A DNA stretch of 64,000 nt from Gyrodactylus bullatarudis (lineage: Eukaryota > Platyhelminthes > Monogenea > Gyrodactylidea > Gyrodactylidae), in NCBI GenBank assembly GCA_012064415.1, contig SSNU01000064.1, positions 367,327 to 431,326 on the forward strand, read 5' to 3'. Made by a program: the position numbers and the translations under genes. The notes below the pieces were generated by a model that was not told where the DNA came from, did not search any database, and worked only from the letters and a program-made list of their open reading frames with translations. Below, piece by piece: positions 1 to 13,300 of the stretch (positions within the stretch are counted from its first letter, which is position 1; every line of letters starts with the position of its first letter).

Positions 1-1384
1 AACCTTTGAACCAATGGAAGGGCAGAGAAAATATGTAATTCTATATAAATATTCCTTTATGTCGCCAATCAGAAAATATAACAATTTCTTACTACATTGA
101 ATGAATTTTATTTGAATATCTCGTGAAAAGAAATTTTGTTCACAGAAACAGAATGAGTCTTTCATATGCTGCAGTGACTTTTTTTGAATGTAAAGTTGGT
201 TCAACCAACTTGGTTGATATGAAGTTGGGAATCTAAAATTTTTACAGAAATCTCGATTTTTTCATCAAGAATTCAAATTTGTTAGAGATTTTTTGGAATC
301 CTACTCATGTTGCCCACTTTTACCATTTTTCAAATTCTCATTTGGCGCCAAAAACCTATTTTTCGAACTTTGACCTGAAAAATTTTATTGATTTGAAAGT
401 GGGAGAGTGATCAAAAATTGATTTCCATGATCAAGATTAGATAATAAAGCTGAGTAGCACCGTCAAATTATCGACAGTTTCCCCATTTTCGAGAGATTTT
501 GAATTATCGAAATTTCATTGATTTTCAAGTAATGAAAATGATCAAAAAATTGAAATTCAACTCCCAAACGATACTGAGATTATGCATCAGACCAGATTCA
601 GTTGAATTGATTTTCTTGTCTAATCTTAATTCTGAAAAAAACTCTTTCGATTAGCCTCTTACTTTCAAATCAATAAAAATTTTCAGTTTGAAAAATGGGA
701 TTTTGGCGCCAAATGGGAATTTGAAAAATGGCCATATTTTCCATAAAAATAATTGTTTTCAGAATTTTTTTCTTCAAATAGTTAAAGTGGGCAACATGAG
801 TAGGATTCCAAAAATACTCTAAGAAGTTCGAATTCTTGATGACAAAATCGAGATTTCTGTAAAACTCATAGATTCCCAACTTCATATCAATTAGCTTTAT
901 AAGGTTTATTGTGTTTATTCAAAATTTTGAAGTATTGGATACTTTTTTTTCAAATACGTCCGCTAAGATTTGAAAAATTAAAAAAGCTCCCTTGGTATAC
1001 TGTCGAACAATACAAATAAAGTCAGTTGACATAAAGATGCGAATTTACTATTTTTACAAAAAACTTAATATTACATATACAGGATTTGTTTAATATGAAT
1101 GAACTACTGTGAATATTGTGCAAAACTCTTCAAGTGTATTCCTTTATATTTGAATACTGTACTGATATCACATAAAGTATGTATTTGATAATTTTTGAAA
1201 TGGATTTGACTATCAACTTCATGAATTTACTCTAATCTGACAATAAAAGGTATACTTGCAGATAGAAATGAATAGGAAACCTTTTCATTCTGTGAGTAAC
1301 TTTAAAATCGGATACATTTTTTCAGGCATCACTAATAGAATAAATAAGTTTTTTGGAAAATTGCATAGATAATAAATAAACTTT
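1..1384. other. 3' flank of BLTP3, non-coding with a foldback repeat
   Basis: No coding exon is visible here. The stretch lies downstream of the BLTP3 stop codon (minus strand). It holds the foldback element listed separately at 218-896 and, near 1020-1065, a solo copy of that family's terminal sequence (GTTGACATAAAGATGCGAAT type). The short open frames inside it are AT-rich readings of the repeat and have no recognisable domain. Confidence 0.6.
218..896. repeat. Foldback MITE, copy 1 (about 0.68 kb)
   Basis: The left part (about 218-420) and right part (about 655-896) are imperfect inverted repeats of each other. The left arm opens with TTGATATGAAGTTGGGAATC and the right arm closes with its reverse complement near 868-889. 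Both arms also share the inner block around 'CCTACTCATGTTGCCCACTTT'-type sequence (left near 299-318, right near 789-809) and a GGCGCCAAA block. There is no coding capacity. Other copies lie near 11975-12535, 26612-27105 and 39718-40080. The class (non-autonomous foldback DNA element) is inferred from structure only. Confidence 0.75.
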
Positions 1385-4300
1385 TTATTGAGGTATTGTA
1401 TTTGATTGGGACCTCAGACGAGAAATGGGCGGAATTGGAGGTGCATTGGAATTTTGAGCTCTTCGGGAATCCCTGAAGGACAACTGAGATGGCGTGAATA
1501 TTTGAGATTGAGCACGCTTCGGTGGATTCATTGTCATAGTTCTACGAGTTATCGGTGTTAGAATCAATTTTTTCGGGATATTAGCCTGGCCATCACATTG
1601 GTTCCAGAGACGAGCCCGTCTATCATTAAATGTCAACTCGTTAACGTAATTGTGGCTTAATTGCTTCTTGATACCATCACGGTGAGGAACCGTTATTTGT
1701 TGATTTAAAAACGGTGTCTTATTCTGGTTACGATTGATTTCATTTAATTGTCGTTGGAGTGCATCAATTTGAGCCTTTTGTACAAATACTTCTGAGGATA
1801 GAAGACGATTCTTTGAGTCCAGAGCATCAATCTAGAATGAAAACAAAATCCCATTCAAAATAAACTGAGAGCTGGTTAGTAAGAAGATAGGATTTTACAC
1901 AAATCTAAAGAAAGAAAATCGATCAACGTAATTAAATTTTTCAGGGATTCAAATCAAGAAGTTGAAATTTTACTTTTATTTAATAAAGATACTGTAAATC
2001 CCAATAGGAACGCAATTGTGATCCTGAGTAAAATCTTTTGATCGATATTAACCCTTCAAATCCCAAATTATATTTTTCATTCCTACCATAATTAGTTACG
2101 CTGATTCTGAATCTGAATTTGGTTTTGAAATTCAACTTATCATTTAAAAGATAATAGAAATTAAAATTGACATTTTTGACTCTAAAATTAGTTATCTTTT
2201 AAGCTATATCGGGCAGGCGATTACGCATTTGAGATATAAAAACTTATTGTTTCAAGATAGAAAGTTTCTAAGGCCTTAGCAAATAGGTTTTTTATCGGTT
2301 TTGAGAATGTGAACAATTAAACACTTATATTTGAGGTCTACATTAGGTAAATGCTGAATCAAAGTTGATCACAGAAATTTTTCATTGAACTTTTGTAAAA
2401 AAGTTAGATTCATGATCACCTCTACATCGGAATAATTCCAAGTGTTTAATTAATTTGAATGCATATGTAATATATACGGGTAGAATCTAAGGAACTGTAT
2501 ATGTACAATTTATACATAAAAAAAGCACAAGCAGTCAACAAGTTTATGAGCTGTAGTAATGAAAAGAGAATGTATCACTTATAAGTAATAATTATCCATC
2601 AAGAGTAATTATTCCAAATTTGATAATGATGACGGCACTGGATGAAATAGTACTTTTAACTACACTTACATCGTTCAGTAGTTGTTGTTTCTCTGCCAAA
2701 AGATGATCGATAAAGGATTTTTGACTGGAATTCTTTGGAGCACTTGTATCTGTCATTTTATTTGAAAGATTTGCATTATCTCTACTCTCAATTGTCAAGC
2801 AACCATCTTTTAAAGTGAACTTGACACCAGAGTCTATCAAAATCTGAAAGTAGAAATTCAAAAATTTACACATTGAAATTAATTCATAATAATAATTTGA
2901 ATTTAATCATCGAATATTCATCGATTCTTTCTCTCTAATACAGAGACTATACCATTTTCAGATCGTTTTCAAAAGTTTACAAATGATTTTTGAAAATATC
3001 CAATTAGATTTCATACTTTTACAATAAGAAAATAAACTTTTCCAAATAGATTTACTATTAGTCAAAAAATAATTTCAGGGGTGGGGGTTTTTTTACAATT
3101 GGATTTTTTGAGAACTAACTTAAATACTTATAATACTTATAATATCAAATAATGTAATATCCATATTATGCAGTGAGAAATATCAATGCAGAAAAGTGTT
3201 AATAAAATAAGATTAGGCATAAAATGAAAAAAGTCGAAATCTTATTGGATAAGTTTGAAATCGATTTACATAAGTCTAAATTTGATTTGACTTGTTGAAG
3301 GTCTAATGAGAAATGTTCATGATGAAAATATCTAAATAACCTGTAATTATCGAAGGAAGAATAATATTTAACCTTAAAATGAATTTCAATTATATTTATT
3401 CATGTTTCTTTTGGATTTTCTTACTGTCTAACTGGAAATCCTTAGCCCCTAATTTGAAATCTTGGAAATTCATTTTCATAAGTTTAAAATCCAATTGTAA
3501 AACCCCCCCGCCCCTGAAATTATTTTTTGACTAATGGGAAATCTATTTGGAAAAGTTTATTTTCTTATTGTAAAAGTATGAAATCTAGTTGGATATTTTC
3601 AAAATTCATTTGTAAACTTTTGAAAACGATCTGAAAATGGTATAATTTCGTTCATTTTTCGTCTCATATAATTATTTACACCCACAATCGGGGAAAAACT
3701 GTAATTAAAGCTTACGCCACTCTTTCCCCTATAATCACACTTAATTATTCAACATTTAACTTCCATTCCTAAGGTTATCAAAGTTCTCTTAAAATGTGAA
3801 AAAATACTCAATTTTAATATTATTTGAAATGTTGGAAATTTATTCTCTTTTCGTAGTTAAATATATATGAGAACAACCTCGAAAACATATGGTTAGTTTT
3901 TGATTCTATTCAAAATAAGATCAAGACTGGGGAAGGTTAAATAATAGGTTCAGTCTAATATGAATAAAAATTTCCTAGTCTTGGAAATTGAGAAATAGAA
4001 ATTCTTTGATTGAATCCCTACAATGCATAGATGAGATTCACAGTAAAACCTAATATTTTTCAGATATCTTTTTGATATTTTACCAGACAATTATCATAAT
4101 TCCACTCGGAAATTTTTTTAAGAAACCAATGATTAACAGAAAGAAAAAATAACAATGGGGCATTATTTATAATTATCCATTTTGGCTAACAGCCATCAAC
4201 TAAGCCATGTGTGAGAAGGCTTATGTTAAGGAAGAATTTGGATAATGTCAGAATTTGATGCAACTACACAATTTTAACATTAGTTAATCTTTATAGTTTA

Positions 4301-7300
4301 TACTTACTTATGGACAACTTTGGAATATTTTCTGTTAAATTCCCTCTTACTTTGAATACTTTGAAAATACACGAATCCTAAGCTTGTTATGGATTCCTAA
4401 TGAAGGATTCAGGATTCTTATTAGAATAAGCCTTAGTAATTGTGATGAAAAGTGCACAAAACACATGTTTCAGAGTTTATCCTCTTTTTTTTCTTGAAAT
4501 CAAGTTTGGCTAGTAAGAACATACCAGGATGATACCAAGCTCTACAGAATACAGGTCTTTAGATCAAAACTACAGTCAATGGGCGGAAAAGTAAGCAAAT
4601 AAAGTGTATCCAAAACACTAGAGGAATAAACGGAAAATTTCACGTGAGCTGGAATTATTTTCTGAATTAAAATGGTTAGTGCACTATCAAAGTTCAGGCT
4701 ATAATCCTCTGAATTTTAGCAGAAAATTTGTGCTGAAAAATAGATTCTATTCGCAAAATTTGTTTATTAAAGAATAACGGAAATTTTCAATGAGAATTGA
4801 TAGCCAACTATTTTGAGGCATTCTTATTTTTTTCAAATAACTTTTATCGCTCAGTTTGATAGATGGACAAACCTTAAATTTACCTTCTATAGAGTTAAGA
4901 ATGAAATAATTTTGAAGGAATTTTCATTGTAAAAGACTGATTGATTGAGATAGCTGAAATTTTTGATTGATTGAATCATTTTCAATGAATTTTTCTTTTA
5001 CTTTCTAGGAAATAAACCTTAAGGTAGTAGCTCAACGATTTACTTGAACTAGTTTTTTACTTTTTTAGACATTTAATCTATTATAGTGGTTGCAAAATTT
5101 AGGCTTTCACTTTAATTTTTAATTCTAATAAAACATATACCGATACAATTGTTACAGCCCATAAAACATTTTGATAATGTTATTTTTACAAATTCATTCA
5201 ACGGTATTTGAAAAATTCAAAAATACTGTACTTCATTAAGATACAAAAGGCAATATTTATGTTTTCACTTTTTTATAATTGATTCTATAGGTAATAATTT
5301 TCATGAAATTATTTTAGCTCAACTAATGAAAAAAAAATTTTCATGCCTAATCGAAATCGGCTATTCACGAAAGATCGTTTGAATGTGCGTTTTGAGCTCA
5401 AGAACCGAAATTTAAGCAACCGAGCAATAGCCAAATTGCTTTGTTGTTCGTTTACAACCATCAACAATCTTCTAAAAAGAAAGGGGGTACAAGAAAAAAT
5501 TATTTAAGCGAGGTCCTAAGGCTAAAATTACTAATTTGATGTTGGGAAAGATCAAAAGAATGATTGAAAAAGATGGGAAGAATTGTTCACAGATAAGAAA
5601 TGAACTGAATCTCAACATTAGTTTACAAACACTCCAAAATACTGTCAAGAAAAACCTTGAATGTCGTTGGAGAAAGGCAAAACGAGTTTGTTTCTTATCT
5701 GAAATTGATAAATCGAGATGCCTAGACTGGGTCAAAGGAAAATAAGAGAGAACTTTGATTGGAAAAGAGCCATATTTTCAGATGAGATGAAATTCAATTT
5801 AGATGGCCCTGATGGCCTTAGTTATCTTTGGCAACCAAAATATCGTTCAAAATCGCAAACAGTCAAAAGAAATTTTGGTGGTGGCTCAGTAATGGTTTGG
5901 GAAGGCATCAGTTATGGAGGGACTCTGAGGCTAGAATTCATAAGCTCCAAGATGAATTCAGAAACCTATCAAAAAAATCTTGAAAACTCCCTGATACAAT
6001 TTAAAGAAGAGATATTAGAAAATGGATTGATTTTTCAGCATGATAACGCGCCTTGTCATCGATCTAAATCTACTAAAGAGTTCTTAGACCAAGCTGGTAT
6101 AAATATCATGGACTGGCCACTTGATCTCAAACCAATTGAGAACATATGGGGAACTCTATCTCAGAAAGTTTACAAAAATGGGAAGCAATACAGAAATATA
6201 CAAGAACTGAAAGATCCCATCACTAAAGAGTGGGAATCTTTTAGAAAAGATGATCTTGATCCCTATCTTATGTCTAAGTATCAAAGATGTAATGATGTCA
6301 TTGAAAATAAAGGGGATTTCTTGAAATAAAAAAGGGAAAACATAAATATTGCCTTTTGTATCTTAATGAAGTATAGTATTTTTGAATTTTTCAAATAACG
6401 TTGAATGAATTTGTAAAAATAACATTATCAAAATGTTTTATGGGCTGGAACAATTCTATCGGTATATGTTTTATTAGAATTGGATCTAAAATAAGGAAGT
6501 TAAAGGAAAAATTAAAGTGAAAACCTAAATTTTGCGACCACTATAGTTTAAGTGTGGTCACAGATTAATACTATTTCCATATGAAATCTTACTTGGTAGA
6601 GATTTTCTTCTCACACCTCAATGTTTGTAATCGGATAAGCAAGTATCAATTCCATAGGAAAGAGACTGATTTCATATGTAATAATCTGTAACCAAAATTG
6701 GCTAGTAGGTTAAATATTTCATGATCAAACTAATTTTAGATCATTTTAGAGGAATTAATTTTGATTTTTTCAAATCAAAAATATCAATTTCCCAATCTCT
6801 ACGAATGAACATGACCTAAAATTTAAAAGTCTAACTTTTTGTTGAAAATTATGAATCTCTGGGGACTCGAGCTCTGTAGTTGAATTCAAAAAATGATTCC
6901 AATTTTCAGTATTGAATCACTTTGAATATCAGAAATCAACAATAATATCAAGCTCAAAAATTTAAAAAGTGGAAATCTGGCGCATTTACAACATACAAAA
7001 AAATGACATAATTCTTGTCAGATTGGAATTTTCCCCGGCTTTGATTGAAAAAAAAAATAATAAATTTTTCCTGGCTATCTGGAGAAAAATATTGAGTTTA
7101 TAGAAATACGGTAAATTCTCATCTTCATGCTGCCTTCAAAAAGAAAGTAAATAGGTTCCCGGGAAAGAGATGTGTATTATAAACAAAGGTTAAAATAATT
7201 CAACAATTTTTCTACTACAAGATATTCTTCTCTGAGAAATCTAATTCTACAAAACAATCAGACTAATTCACACCTTTGTTGTTTCGAATGTTAGATTGGC

Positions 7301-10300
7301 GGATGAAAATGCAAATCACACACTAGGATTAGGAAATTTATTTTTCTTCCGTCAGAGAGTTTTTCGTGTAAGCAGAGAAATAATAAGGATAATCTGTAGG
7401 AATCCTTGATGATGATAGCCAAAAAGAGATTTTGTTCTTGAAGCTTTAAGCAGAGCAAAGTTAAATCGAATTAAGGTAATTTCAGAATATCCCTCAAGTT
7501 TTCTATAATATCCTCATAATCTAAGTGGAGAGTATTCATGGAAACAAGTTTATCGTTATCCTGCTTAGTGAATAAAAAACAGAGTTTAATGAATGCTGAT
7601 CAACGAAATTCAGATTAAATGATCTTGAATTTCTTCTGAAGAGCATCTTACATTGTATAGATTCTTTACTATACATTTTTTCGTATTCTGAAGAGATAAT
7701 CTCTCCAGAAGAAAATGTATATGCAAACGCTGTTTATAGTAATTTTAATTCTCCTTATTTTGGAAATCTGATTTTGTTGCAAAATATACTCAGAATAATT
7801 TTAGAATTGCTCAATGCGGTTTGAAAAATATATGTTTTAATTCAATTTCTAATTAATAGGTTCATTTAAATAAATGGATATTTTGTTCCGTTGAAGGATT
7901 TGAACTCATTAATTGTTACTAATGATATGATTAATATGGTGACATTGGTGAGATCATTGATTGTAAAATGGAATTTCATAAAATATTAATAAAGCAGTTG
8001 ATTTTTGAATCTGATATATTCAATCAATCGAAATATGTTATTTTTTCCATATGATGATCGTCTCCTCCACTAAAAAGAACGTACTTGACTATATAGAGGA
8101 GGCCTTGGACAAGGTTGGTTATTAATAATAACTTATTATTAAGGTTGTATTCCAATTAAATCAACTTTTATTCGGATATCATGTTTTAGAATAATGGAGT
8201 GAAAGGAAAAAAAATTTACAGGATCCTCAAGTTTCCTTGGTTGATACTAATATTGAATAGTATTCAATGATTAGTTTTGGTCAGATGAGGGTGGACCCAA
8301 CGAGGTACAATCTGGTTTGATGTGTAACACATTTACGAGCTATCATGTGTGTAAATGACTGTATTTTTAATTATAATTAAATGCAAATGAACAAAATTAT
8401 TTTTTATAGTTAAACATATTTTTAAAACTGGAAATTTGATGAATAAATTTCAAGAATGAAATAAACTTTTGTCACTCAAGGGCTAGTTTTCCTGTAAAGA
8501 CTTAAAAAAGGTAAATAACGCTTATTTTAAATGTGAAAAAACGTGAAATTTATACATTTGAAGGGAAAAATTGAATATATAGTAACCAATAAACACTGCA
8601 TGGTTTCTGAGAATTATAAAAGGGATATATTTTTTACAACAACATCATATGATGTAATTTTGTCTTTATAATAAAGAATTATTACGTTTGGGCAAAAACA
8701 TTAAAAATTCCTCTGGTTCTAATTAATTACACAAAGGAAAAGCAAGAAAAAAGACATGAACAAATTCTGTTTAGGATTGGAATTTTTAAACATTGGAATA
8801 AACAAGATATAATTTCTTCTATTCAACTTTTTTTCATTTAAACAAAAACTATTAATTTGGTAAATTATCTATAGTAAAATAACATAATTAGAAAAAGAGT
8901 CTTTTATATTCTATCTCATGATCTGATGACTTGGAATTTCAAGTATTCCATAAAAATAATTAATTCGGGAAAGAATCTCAGCCTGAATATGCGAAAAATG
9001 CCCATTTAGACAACTAATTTTCAATTTGCGATGCAAGATAGGCTTTGTCCGTATTAGAACTTGTCCGATGCCTTGTTACAAGTCTACGTCTTTAACTTTT
9101 TAGCCAACTTACAAGAACGAAAGATCTTTTTACAATTTTAACCTAACCTTGCAAGATAAAGTTGACCCTAAGAAACAATCTGATTATTTTAATGTTTGGC
9201 ACGAAAAGATTGATCTGTTCAAATGAATCAGATTTAAAATATTCAATTTAGAAATGTAAAAGCTTATGTGTAATACTAATTGAGTATTTTACGAAATAAA
9301 GTAATCCTTTAGGAGCATTTGAGACTTCCCAAAAGTTTTTTTCGACATATTGTTACACAGTAAAGCAAATTTGATAGACATAATGCAGCAAATATATATT
9401 CCATGCTTGCAATAATTTGTCACTTTTTAATGAATCATGTTTTGTCTGTCTCCACTGATAAAAATCTTTTATTCTCATAAATATTCTGTAAGATTTATTC
9501 ATTAAAAACTTCTAAAGCTTAAAAAAGAGAATTGAAAGATATCCCAAATAACTAATACACTGTACTTACTGGTAATAACTAGGACCGCAATTTCGCATAT
9601 TTTCGAATTTTTACTTAGTTACTTCTAGAGTGTTGGAATTTCCTTTCAATAATTACATAAATACGTTCATTTCTTACAATGCAAACATATTTTGTGAGTG
9701 ACGATAGTGACAAGAGGGGGTCTCCTACAAGATCTGTTTGCATTACGTCATCGTTGTGAAAATAAACGGGGGTCTGTAACTAAATTCTGAATGATTTTTT
9801 CCCAAATAAATTTGAAAACTAAAAATGAAATCATATGAACTTTAAACTCGTATAGTTTTTAGTCAGAATTATATTTCTGGCTGAGATTTACGGAGGTGGA
9901 ACAGTTTTTCATTCTGCATCTGATGGTGTTATTTTTATGCTTCTATGAGAAGAAAAAATTATTCTTATTATTACTTGAGCTAAGGTTCTGGAAAAAGGTT
10001 GAGGAGAAAGTGCTATAAACGTTTCGTGTAAATTCAAAATTTCACTTTAACTTAACCAGGAATTAATCCATCTTCGGCTCTAAAATCTCTCAAATCTCAA
10101 ATAAATTTATTATATTTTCATTATAATACTCATGAATAAACCATTGATTTTATTTTGTGCGTCGGGGTTTCCAGTCATACATTTTTTAGAGAGTTTAGTG
10201 TAGTATTTAACATGTTTAATACAAATAATATTGTAGTGAGGGCTGAAATATAACCACGAAATGGACCAATGGAAGCCATGAAATATTTTGTATTGTAATT

Positions 10301-13300
10301 GTAGTATTTAAATGCTACCGGGGTAGAGTCTGAAGAAAAAATATTTAAAACAATTCTAAATACATATTTTGACAAGTTTTTAATAACTAATGAAAGTAAC
10401 TTTAATTACTAAAACCAAAGTTAAGATACGAAACGACCAAAAATCTATATGGCATGTTGATTCTGTATTCAATGTGGACCCCAAAAAACTAATGGAAAAA
10501 TGATCGATTTTGCTTTACTATAGAATAACTCTCAATCGTTTTATGTATAAGAGAATAAAATTGTTCATTGTTGTATTTCAATGTTTTCCCAAATATTAAC
10601 CATTTTTAGACCCTGAGAATGGCCAACTTTTATGTCTCGAGAGAAGACTTCAAAGTGATTATATTTTCAATGGGTTTTCTCTGTGGTTGGATTTTCAACT
10701 AGTCATCTTCAAATAGTTATTTCTTCGCGACAAGTTATTGTGGCCGAATAGATCATTCTTCATTAGAAAGAATATTAGTTTTCCTTTCAAAAGAGTGGTT
10801 ATTGAGTCATTTTTAGATTCTCTTAAACAGAATTTTACCTAGAAAAAGTTACCTGTCCCATATATTACCCGGTGAGGCTTAAAGGCTTAATAAAATAGAT
10901 AATAATATAACTTAGATCTGAATTGCGAGAAATTATTTTCAATAAAATTTCCTTGATCATTGGGAAAACCATTCCTTTAGAAAAATTATACTCTTTATGA
11001 CTTCTCAAGGCCCCAATGATTTAAATGCGCCTCTTAATCCGAGAATTCGTCATCAAATTTGAGTTCTTATTTGGGTTTTATGATCATCTAAAGACAATGC
11101 ATTACAAGAATCATTTTTAAAAAATTTATGATCATCGGTCACAAAAGATAAGTTTGCAGTAAAGATAAATAACATTTAATTAGGGGATAAATATTCGTGT
11201 TTCAATAAAAATAAGATGTTTCAATAGAAATATTTTTACTGTAATTGATTGAGCAGTAGGTTTTTTTCACTCACTTGTTTAATGAATTTATCATTCGAAT
11301 TATCCATTTGTGGCGTGTTCTCAGGACTAATCTCAAGATTGAGCACTCTATAAAGGTTGGCATCCACTTTTAAATGTAATTTCCTGTTGTCAAGGCCATA
11401 TTTAACTCTTTTCTCCAAGTTTATGATTTCCCTTTGCGAGCAAAACATATCCAGGTATTCCCCAAAAGATAACGGGGATGTTTCTGAGTCGGTTTCAAGG
11501 AGACGTTTCGTCACATGGCTCGTAAAGTAACGTAGATTCTCAGGAAGTCCTAGTTTAATTTCTTTAAGACTATCGAATTTTGTCTAAAATAAGAAAGTAT
11601 TTTAATTCAGCATAATAACCCATGTATTTTTCATCTGGAGAGAAGAAAAATAATGAAAAATCATTATCCTGTTGAAGAAATTTATTATTCCTGTCAGCGA
11701 TAGTCTTACTTTTAGCTGAGGAGAGCATAAATTCATTTTGATAATGATAATTTCAAGATAAATTTCAACTTTATTTTCCTGAAAGCAATATAATTTTATG
11801 TGATTTTTAAAAGCAAAGAATAAAGCCATGTAATTTTCTTCCTCAGATAAAATAAAATGACAAGAGACATGGTAACGAGAAATGACAATGAATAGATTTT
11901 TTTTCAAACTTTTAATTGGGAAAATTAACTTTACTTAAATGATATATATGAATTAGCTAGGTAAAAGGAGAGGAGGAGCTACGATTCGGAGAAAAAAAAT
12001 TTAGAAAAAATAAATTTTTAAGGAAAATACGGCAAATTTGAAATCTTGAAGTAGCGCCAAATTCCCATACTTTTGAACTTTGAGTTGAAAATTTTTGCTG
12101 ATTTCAATGTGAGAAAGTGATCAAAAGGATCACAATAAAACAAAAAAACCGATTATCATCATAAAAATTTTGATAAATTCGTCCTTTTTCAGGGATCTTG
12201 AAATATCAAATTTCATCGATTTTGAAGTAGGGAAAATGATCAAAGAACCAAAATTTAATTTTCACACGACGATGGAGTGATTCTCAAAACTAGATTCAAC
12301 ATATTTGATTACTTTGACTAATTGTGATTTTATTTGAGACTTGATGAACTCTTGGAAAATAAATAATTTGCCGTATTTTCCTTAAAAATTGATTTTTTTT
12401 AAATTTTTTTCTCCGAATCGTGAAATAGGTCCTCATGATCTAGATTCCAAAAATCTTGATCAAATTCGATTTCTTGATGAAAAAATTAAGAATTTTGTAA
12501 AAATGATAAATTCCCATCTTCATATTAACTAGGTGTATTAATACGGTATTTTTGTTTAATTTTCTATAGCAACAGAATTTCTATAAATGCATTCTATTTC
12601 GTTATGAAATTCCTGTTTTCAATCATTTTGGACTCTCGAGATGAATTTTCTGAATGTCACTAAAAATTGAAATTGGGAGGTTTGCAAACTTTGTAATCAA
12701 AATTGTAATTTTAATGCCTAAACGTGGAGACACTAAATTTCTATACAGATCTGATTTATAAATGTTTGCTAGTCCTTCAATAATATCTGTGTAACAAGAA
12801 CTGATAAATCATTTTTTTATATCAGCAACACCAGAATATTATTTCACTTTGCTATAATCAATATTGAATATAATGAATTTTTATAGATACAAAATGACTA
12901 ACTTGATCTTCGTCAACGAAGAATTGAATCGAGAATTCATTCTGCTGAGTATTTTAATAAATTAGTTTGATATAGTCCAAATATGGTGAATATATAGTTA
13001 AGCATATTAATTTAAAAAATTTAATTTTTTAATGTTAAGTTAGAGTCAATTTTTGAATTAGCGCCAACATCTTTCAATGAATTTTACTACAAGAAATAGA
13101 AAAAAATCACTAAGAAATGTGGCAAATAAATATTGAAACTATTTTGTTCGAAAAACCTGATGTATTGATAAATAAAGAACCTCTATTCTAAAATTAATAA
13201 AAAATTTTGGAGTTACAATCCATGAAAAACTCACATCAATATTCGTTTCACTAGTTTGGTCAGAGTTAACCTTTGTGCTTATTTCAAATTTCATTTGTAG

